Source: Strix aluco
Taxonomy: Eukaryota; Chordata; Aves; Strigiformes; Strigidae
Assembly: GCF_031877795.1 (NCBI RefSeq)
Contig: NC_133937.1
Span: forward strand, 18,999,501-19,063,500
Length of the DNA stretch: 64,000 nucleotides
Direction of reading: 5' to 3'
The notes beneath the pieces are model-generated. The model was given only the letters and a program-made list of their open reading frames with translations, was not told the DNA's origin and searched no databases. The position numbers and the translations under genes were made by a program. Positions within the stretch are counted from its first letter, which is position 1. Every line of letters begins with the position of its first letter. Shown here in pieces: positions 58,701 to 64,000 of the stretch.

Positions 58701-61636
58701 TTTCCCTTTAGTGTCCTGGAAATTGCTTGCATCGGGTAACATTGTCTTGGTTTGCATTGTAAGCTGCTAATGTTTAACTTCGACCTAATTAAAAGCACTG
58801 TTTCACTACTGCAGTGCTAACTTCTTTCTTAAGAGAATCAGTGCTAAGGCACCACCAAGTAGTTGCACCCAAAATTCAGCTGCAGGGCATAATTTAGGCT
58901 GTAGTTTCAGTTCATATATTCAGAGCTACAAGTGGGTCTAGAGAGAACCTCTGAGGGACACTTTAGACAACTGTCTCCCCCACCTAATAGAAAGAGAACT
59001 ACAAGAGCAGAGAACTGACAGGTTTTTTTTAACAGCCATAAAACTGTCAGCCAGCAAACAGTATTTTCTCTATCTACTGCAGTAGTTCACACTGAAATTC
59101 AGCTGAGCACCAAGTGTACTGGAAAAGCTTTACTGCAAAATGGAAGGAACATCTGCTGATAGAGCCTGAGAAGGCAATAATGATGACAAATTTGGGGCTG
59201 CCAGTAGTGCTGTAGGGCAAAACCACCAGCATCTTCCCATCTTGAATCTCATGGAAGAAAAGGAACAATATGACTGAACCATGAGGACACTTTCACTACA
59301 TTAACTCTCATTTAGTATCAAGTAATTTTCCCATCATGTGACTACATGCTTCTGCCTCTTTCCTCTCATCTACTGAAAACTTTAGGGCCAAGATCTGGAG
59401 AAATCCAAATCCAAAAATCAGTCCTCGTTCACTGAGCTCCCAGCAAAGTTCAGATGCATGAGCATTTACATGCACTCTCACTAAAGCAGGGGACAGAGAA
59501 GAAGTGCTAAAACCCACTTTGACTTTTTAGTATGTGACAGATAAGAGTTTAAAAGAGGAACTAACAGCAACACAGAGAGCTTTTGGACAAAAATTGATAG
59601 AAAATTAAACATTTAAGGGCAATCCCTCCTGGAAATAAAAATTACCCTTATTGCCTAGACACAGAAGTCACAAAACAGCTGAGTAAGCTACCTGACAATG
59701 GAAGAAAGAAACATGCCACTACCAGAGCTTGCATGAGAGGGAAATAAGGATTAAGGAAGATTTTTGGAAACTCTCCCATTTCAGCAAATAAGTTATGGAG
59801 ACAGATGCAGATAATCTTACTACCTGCTGCTCTGACAAGAGGCTGAGCTAAGAAAAGAACTATGCAAAGCGCCATCACTTTTTCTGTGGCACAAGCTGGC
59901 TTCCACCAATCACAGTCTGTGCTTGCTCTCAGGCTTAGTCATAGATTTCATACCTTTCCAATGGAAGTTTCTTGCAGGAAAGGGTTAAATAAAAAGACAG
60001 AGTCTTGATGAAGCAGGCAAATAGGAACAGTCAGAGGGATGCAAAGTTTGACCACTAGATGCACATTCCACTTTCATCTGCTCTCCTCAAAAGTCAAGTG
60101 AAACAAGTATTGCTCTTGTTTACTGAACCTTTAGGGTTATTTACTAATCAACAGGAAAAATGGAAAATTACCAAGAGAAAAGAAAGTTTTGCAAAGTGAC
60201 TTTGGCATGTAGCCAATGTAAAAAAATCTTTTTCTTTCAATATCATTTAGCAATATGAAGCATGACACCATATTAACATGCATAATGAAGAACAGAGAAG
60301 TTGCTTCCTCAAAACATGCCTTGCCTTGCTTTTTTTCTTTTTCTTTTAAAGCTGGAGCAGATATCACTGGTGAATAACCCATTGTAAGAATTAAGCTGAC
60401 TAGCCCCTCGAAAGCAATAAGCCAAAATAAAACACTCTATTAGAGACACACTAGTTTGATCACTTCTAATTCCAACAAACTACCATAAAAAGGGTGTTAC
60501 AAACCACATGGTCCAGGCAACAGCTGCTTCTCAGGAGAGATGTAAAAAAAAAAAAAAAAATCAGGCAAGCTACCTCTGTCTCTGGGGCAACAATTCCTGC
60601 AGAAACCAGATATTTCTCCCATAAAACAGATTTGTTAGCCCCACACTGTTGTGAAATCCTCATATGCTTTATTTGCACTTCCCCAACAGTCCTGTGCTTT
60701 CTTCACTTCCCTCTGTTAGTATCATTTATATGAGTATATTGGAGACTTGGGCACTGGGCTTCCAGTGTCATGCTTGTTCCTGTGGCTGCAGAAAGAAGAT
60801 GATATAACGTCAGTACCAATACAGTCAACCTCAATACTGCTGACAACACCGGTACTTCTAAGAAAATGCCTGCTGCCCAGAGAACAATGAAGGCTTTTAA
60901 TACATTTTAGAATCATTATTGTAAGAAATAAACATATATGGAGAATGGGTGTTACTGATTTGTTAGTGACTTTGGTAGTATGGCTCCTCCTCCGAAGTGG
61001 TTTCAGCATCCCAGTGCCATGCAAGTCTCCACAGTACCTGACCTGCAGAAGACCTGACATGCTAATTTCTAATCTTCTGCAAGTAAAACATACCAGGAAG
61101 AAACCACAGAAGAGTCTTTACATTTGAGGAAAAAAAACCCCTCCAAAATAAGCTTGCATTAAGTGATATAAAACGTATGATCAAAAAAATAACTTTTCCT
61201 GTTCAATTACTGGAAGGAACTCCTGTTATACGCAGCACTGCTGCTTGCAGGGGCTAGTTAGAGCAAACAGAACCTGGCCTATGAATGGAAGCTATTGCTC
61301 TGTGCTCCTGTTGTCCCCCCAAAAAGATGATGATCTAGTTGAAAGACCCATGCCTTGTCTGCTGAAACGGTCTGCAAAATCTGCCAATTCCCCTAAAAAC
61401 AAGAGCGGGGGCTGTATCTAACCACACGGTGAAGTGGAACTCCTGCTGATCCCGTAAACCCCTACATCCTGTTCTGGCTGCTCCTTGCAATGCAACAGAC
61501 TTCTAGCTAAGGGCTGTACCTTCATAGACCACAAAGAAGCCTTTGCCCAGGATGTTACTGCTGCTCCGGAACTCGATCCACAGCCTGCTGTCCGTGGAGA
61601 TTACTGGTTCAGGGATCTTGTCACCACAAAATCTAC
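42233..61636 (-). CDS. TLL2: tolloid-like 2 (BMP1/TLL metalloprotease), C-terminal 592 residues, 11 exons, 5'-partial
   Basis: This is a secreted astacin-family protease relative of BMP1 that cleaves procollagens and chordin-like BMP antagonists. Exons in the window are 61636-61520, 57915-57770, 56804-56609, 52527-52402, 50673-50513, 49170-48990, 47653-47528, 45958-45831, 45019-44806, 43784-43534 and 42367-42233. They join without a break to 592 residues, about the distance from late CUB1 to the end of human BMP1 (986 residues). Order: CUB1 (second part), CUB2, EGF1, CUB3, EGF2, CUB4, CUB5. The signal peptide, prodomain and astacin zinc site are beyond the right edge. TLL2 rather than TLL1: the end [12 protein letters not shown] differs from the TLL1 terminus as I remember it (RYPDTTHTKK). 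BMP1 also ends in STKFQD, but OPALIN as neighbour points to TLL2. The introns carry all the long mobile elements in this half. Confidence 0.92.
44806..45958 (-). CDS. TLL2: TLL2 exons: CUB4
   Basis: Exon 45958-45831 encodes [25 protein letters not shown] and GHRVKV. Exon 45019-44806 encodes [32 protein letters not shown] and [16 protein letters not shown]. They join in phase 0. Confidence 0.92.
46203..46918 (-). mobile_element. 5'-truncated CR1 LINE (reverse-transcriptase end and 3' tail)
   Basis: The plus strand starts with the reverse complement of the avian CR1 3' tail (AATCACAGAATCATTTAGG, TTGGAAAAGACC, CATCAAGTCCAACCATC). The minus strand carries the C-terminal part of CR1 ORF2: [64 protein letters not shown] and [15 protein letters not shown]. 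The open frame 47007-46285 is 240 codons without a stop, but the residues before about GEVWLQS do not look like CR1, so the element probably begins near 46,915. It lies in the TLL2 intron between EGF2 and CUB4, in the same direction as TLL2. Confidence 0.9.
47528..47653 (-). CDS. TLL2: TLL2 exon: EGF2 (calcium-binding type)
   Basis: [16 protein letters not shown], then [15 protein letters not shown] and ending HDCKE. It is a phase 1-1 module exon of 126 bases, the same length as the EGF1 exon. Confidence 0.93.
48259..48330 (+). repeat. older repeat copy matching the flanks of the 46.2-kb CR1
   Basis: Positions about 48,266-48,318 read CCTGGACCTCATTAACCTCA followed by TCCATCTCCTCACTCCCAAA. 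Nearly the same words flank the CR1 on both sides: CCTGGGCCTCATTAAGCTCA at about 46,190-46,209 and CCTCATCCACCTCCTCACTC from about 46,916. It therefore looks like an uninterrupted sister copy. Family unknown. Confidence 0.5.
48990..50673 (-). CDS. TLL2: TLL2 exons: CUB3
   Basis: Exon 50673-50513 encodes [18 protein letters not shown] through FELEGND, with an N-glycosylation sequon NGT. Exon 49170-48990 encodes [24 protein letters not shown] and [17 protein letters not shown]. The sequence is very close to human BMP1/TLL CUB3. The donor of the first exon is GTACGT. Between the two exons lies an LTR (49,434-50,018). Confidence 0.93.
49434..50018 (+). mobile_element. solo LTR of an avian endogenous retrovirus
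   Basis: It starts TGTCCTAGTTTCATCTGGGA and ends near CCGGGTTTAAATCACAAC. TATATAAA is at 49693-49700 and ATTAAA at 49884-49889. Next comes the distinctive stretch TTATTGTTTTATTTTATTAC, then a G-rich segment and a GTGAGTGAGCAACTGCGTG-type end seen in common bird LTRs. No gag, pol or env follows, so this is a solo LTR. The right limit is approximate and no clear target duplication was found. It is antisense to TLL2, in the intron between the two CUB3 exons. Confidence 0.8.
52402..52527 (-). CDS. TLL2: TLL2 exon: EGF1 (calcium-binding type)
   Basis: One exon encodes [33 protein letters not shown] and ending KKSCE: six cysteines with a DE-C calcium-binding start. Both borders are phase 1, so this is a module exon that could be skipped without frameshift. 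Confidence 0.93.
53133..53892 (+). mobile_element. second solo LTR, different avian ERV family
   Basis: It starts TGTGGTGGGTTGGCCTCAGC and ends near CTTGACATCTACACCCGATA. The interior has AATTTAACTTAATTTATTA, TTAAAACACCTTTCTGCC, a (CT)n tract and CTTTCTTAAACACGTTCTCA, all recalled from bird ERV LTRs. The flanks ATGGT (53128-53132) and ATGTT (53893-53897) agree at four of five bases, as a decayed 5-bp target duplication. No internal viral genes are present. It lies in the TLL2 intron between EGF1 and CUB2. Confidence 0.8.
53697..53718 (+). repeat. (CT)n microsatellite within the LTR
   Basis: Run of CT dinucleotides inside the second LTR. Confidence 0.85.
53918..53985 (+). mobile_element. CR1 LINE 3' tail fragment, sense orientation
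   Basis: CTTGACTAGATGATCACTGT followed by AGGTTCCTTCCAACCGAAAT and ATTCTGT is the CR1 3' terminus reading on the plus strand, opposite to TLL2. It sits about 25 bases to the right of the second LTR. Confidence 0.75.
55563..55856. mobile_element. 294-bp element with 65-bp terminal inverted repeats, family unassigned
   Basis: The left arm, 55563-55627, begins TGTCATGGTCC and contains GGATCTCTCAAAT and TACTCTGTGAATTAA. The right arm, 55792-55856, is its reverse complement at about 60 of 65 positions, ending GGACCATGACA. About 164 bp of AT-rich noncoding sequence lies between. The flanks CTCTT and CCCTT are only loosely alike, so a target-site duplication is not proven. The layout is that of a nonautonomous DNA transposon (MITE). 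Two facing LTR-end fragments are an alternative. It lies in a TLL2 intron (EGF1-CUB2). Confidence 0.7.
56609..57915 (-). CDS. TLL2: TLL2 exons: CUB2
   Basis: Exon 57915-57770 has [25 protein letters not shown] and [12 protein letters not shown]. Exon 56804-56609 has [21 protein letters not shown] and [17 protein letters not shown]. The CUB cysteine pairs and the calcium-binding type D-Y-E-D residues (YDYLEIRDG) are present. The exons join in phase 0. Confidence 0.92.
57916..61519. other. TLL2 intron, CUB1 to CUB2, nothing further recognised
   Basis: AT-rich intronic sequence. Short frames only; no repeat with a recognisable terminus and no splice-flanked CUB-like sequence. Confidence 0.6.
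61520..61636 (-). CDS. TLL2: TLL2 exon: C-terminal part of CUB1
   Basis: The acceptor CTTCTAG precedes a frame with [21 protein letters not shown] and KGFFVVYE, the end of a CUB beta-sandwich. It enters in phase 1, so the previous exon (first part of CUB1) must end one base into a codon. No matching exon was found in the 2.4 kb to the right edge. Confidence 0.9.
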
Positions 61637-64000
61637 CTAGAAGGCAGGAAAGAGATGATAGCACCACGTAGCAGGCACCTGTGGCTCCAGGAAGCAAAGA
61701 GTCTGTGGTTAAAGGAACTCTGCTTTTGTAAAACACCCTTTCACTCCCACCACTTGTGCTTTTGAATGAGTTTCTGTTCCCCCCCCCCCCCCCCAATTCA
61801 TATTCAATTATTAAATTAATAAAAGTTTTCTTCAGCTGGGAGCAGAATCCAGTAGTCACAGATGCAGCCTCTATTACCCTGGTAAAATCAAAAGGGCTCT
61901 TGCTTTGATCACATAATTGGGCAAATGAGCTGCAAGGGTGGGGAACCATGCCCTGTCCTTCTAAAGATGTGACATTAGGGAACATCCTTTCCACCTGCTA
62001 GGCCTTGGAAACTCCATCAGCATTTTGCACCCAAAAGCAAATTGTCTAAGTCAAACTGAGGGTAGGATGTGGTCATGCTGATAAGAAAACACCCCTTATC
62101 TCATCCTCTGCTCTCACCTCTTCCCAGTGAAGCCTCTGCAGTCATTCAATCTCTTTCAAGAGAAAGAGACCAAGAGCCTTTTTGATCCATGGTTCACCCA
62201 GCTCTGAGCTCTCTGGCATGAATCAGCACTGGTAAACACCCAAATCCTGCCAGCAAGGATGAATCCTGAAACAGAACAGCTGCAGATGGCATCTGCAGCC
62301 CAAACAACCTCAACAACCCTAATTTGGTGCTCCTCTACCTGTTCCAACAAGAATCTCCTCACAGAAACAGAGCAAACATCAAGTATGCATGAGAGCACTT
62401 CATGCAAACATCGTTTTTCACTTCGGTTGGCACCAGGAGGGATATATACTGAATTCAACATGGCCTTGGCACCCTGTCCAACTGAATCCCCAGTAGGAAT
62501 TTGACAGAGAGCAGTTCCTCAGGTTGAATTCAGTCAGGGCAGCAGTGATAGGGATCCTGGCCTTGCAACACCAGGCAAAGGTTTCTTTGAACAACCTCCA
62601 CTGGGTAAAAACCTGATTAATGCCTTACCTGCAAGACAGCACCTTAGTTCCCATCAGCAGGCTGCTCTGGTAGTTCCCTACACTGAATAAGGAAACAGAC
62701 AGTTCAAGACTTGTTGGCTGGCAGGCAGAGAAGGCTATTGCTTTTCCTATGTATGGAGGGCAGAGTAGTTGGCATGAATCCTGTGTATTAAAAGCTAGGG
62801 GCCCCCTGCTTAGTCAGCTGCCCAGTCATCTACTGTGACTTCTGGCTCTGCCTGCCCCATCTTCACCACTTGGCAGCTTCAGGAAGGCTATGACCTTCAA
62901 GGATGCAAGAGCTATGCCTCTGTGACAGGTCAGTCAGTGCAATTCAGAAGGTGTGTTGGAAACTTTGTTTCTCTTCAACTGCAGTTTAATTGCCAACTTT
63001 TTTCTCTTGTTGAGCCACCCATCCAAATATTATCTCAGACCCTAGCTTTACTCAGCTACTCAATTCTGAGCTCCTGTGCCCTCAGGCTGCCCAGTGCTGT
63101 TGGGGCAGCATGACAGCCTGAAGCATATCACTGGCATCTCCCATCTCCACTCCCAAAGGGGATGCTAACAAACAGCATCAGAGTTGCAAAGCTCCTTCCT
63201 CGAGGGTCACTGAGCAACTGCCTCCTGGATTTAGACTTGGAGTTTAACAAGGGTGTCAAGGAGAGGAAACGCAGATGAGGAACGAGAATGAACAAACTCC
63301 TCAGAGTGTGATAAAGGACCCATTCATAAAAAGTTATACACCATTTAAAGGCTGGGTTTTCACACACTTCCCTGGGAAAATATGCAGCGCACATGTATTT
63401 TTTTCTCTCCGCAAGAAGCCCATGCTTTCACAATTCACACTAATCCCCCTCCCCGCCCCCTGCTGAATTGCCGTCTGTCTGCCTCTTCCGAGCTAATTTC
63501 ATGGGCTCAGCCCCTTGCGGGAGCTGTGGCCACTCATGCAGCGTCTCCTTCCAGATGGAAACACTCATGAGTCCACCTGCACTAGGGGGACGGGGATGTG
63601 CTTGGCTTCTGAAATACCTTTAAATTACTGGGCAGAAAAAAATAAAATAACAAAGAGCTAAGTTGCAGCTGCTGGAGCAATGTTACCTGATGCATGTGCA
63701 GCAGAAAACAGCAATAAATGCTGCCAACCCCAAAACAGGCAGGAAGCAGTAAAACCAGCTACAGCTACCAACTATGTGCTGAAAGGCAGGCCCACAGAAA
63801 CTTCTGGAGAGCAGGATGGCTTCAGCCTCAGCACCTTGCCTGGTACCAATGCTGTGATGTCCAGTGTGGCCAAGGAGAGTACTCAGGCCTCCCCAAGCCC
63901 ACTGACCCCATACCGACTAGCCCAGTCCTGTGCTGCAGCACGGGGCACAGCAACTCTAACACAGCTGGAGATGCTACACAACCTGATTGCTTCTTTCCTT
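61637..64000. other. TLL2 intron extending past the right edge
   Basis: No exon with the expected first half of CUB1 or with astacin motifs was seen on the minus strand. It contains a 16-C homopolymer at 61779-61794. Confidence 0.6.
61779..61794 (+). repeat. 16-C homopolymer
   Basis: Uninterrupted run of C, a likely site of sequencing or assembly length error and of polymorphism. Confidence 0.95.

Noticed and set aside
61503-61994. 163-codon minus-strand frame as a longer TLL2 exon
   Set aside because: Only 61636-61520 fits CUB1; the part above runs through an acceptor and a poly-C tract and does not resemble CUB or astacin.

Overview
The window is vertebrate nuclear DNA and almost certainly from a bird. 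The genes are spliced with GT-AG introns. The repeats are CR1 LINEs with the avian 3' tail, plus two LTRs of avian endogenous-retrovirus type. Gene order is ZP4 (minus), a CYP2-family P450 (plus), an OPALIN-like gene (minus) and TLL2 (minus, entering from the right edge). OPALIN next to TLL2, in the same orientation, is also the human chromosome 10q24 arrangement, and the human CYP2C cluster lies in the same band. All exon joins below were worked out by hand from splice sites, reading phase and family similarity. No search was run.

Layout. Positions 1-12,345: no confident gene, only a possible 3'-terminal exon pair of a plus-strand gene near 391-713. Positions 12,346-17,887: complete 12-exon ZP4 egg-coat gene, 557 codons, whose stop codon lies inside its AATAAA signal. 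Positions 17,888-22,893: head-to-head intergenic region with a TATA-like box and E-boxes for ZP4 and a TATA box for the P450. Positions 22,894-28,658: complete 9-exon CYP2 gene, 494 codons, with every P450 signature. Positions 30,322-34,260: five coding exons of an OPALIN-like single-pass membrane protein of 152 residues, assembled from exons too short to stand out as open frames. Positions 42,233-61,636: eleven exons of TLL2 running from inside CUB1 to the C-terminus. The protease-domain exons lie beyond the right edge.

The TLL2 introns hold most of the recognised mobile DNA: a CR1 with a 240-codon reverse-transcriptase-end frame that appears to have landed in an older repeat, two LTRs, a CR1 tail, and a 294-bp element with 65-bp terminal inverted repeats that I cannot assign to a family.

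The genes act in separate processes: egg coat, xenobiotic or steroid oxidation, central myelin, and extracellular procollagen/BMP-antagonist processing. They do not form a functional cluster. The most notable items are the avian OPALIN-like gene with SH2-type tyrosine motifs, the unassigned inverted-repeat element, the 78-bp stop-free in-frame intron of ZP4, and the compact ZP4 3' end.
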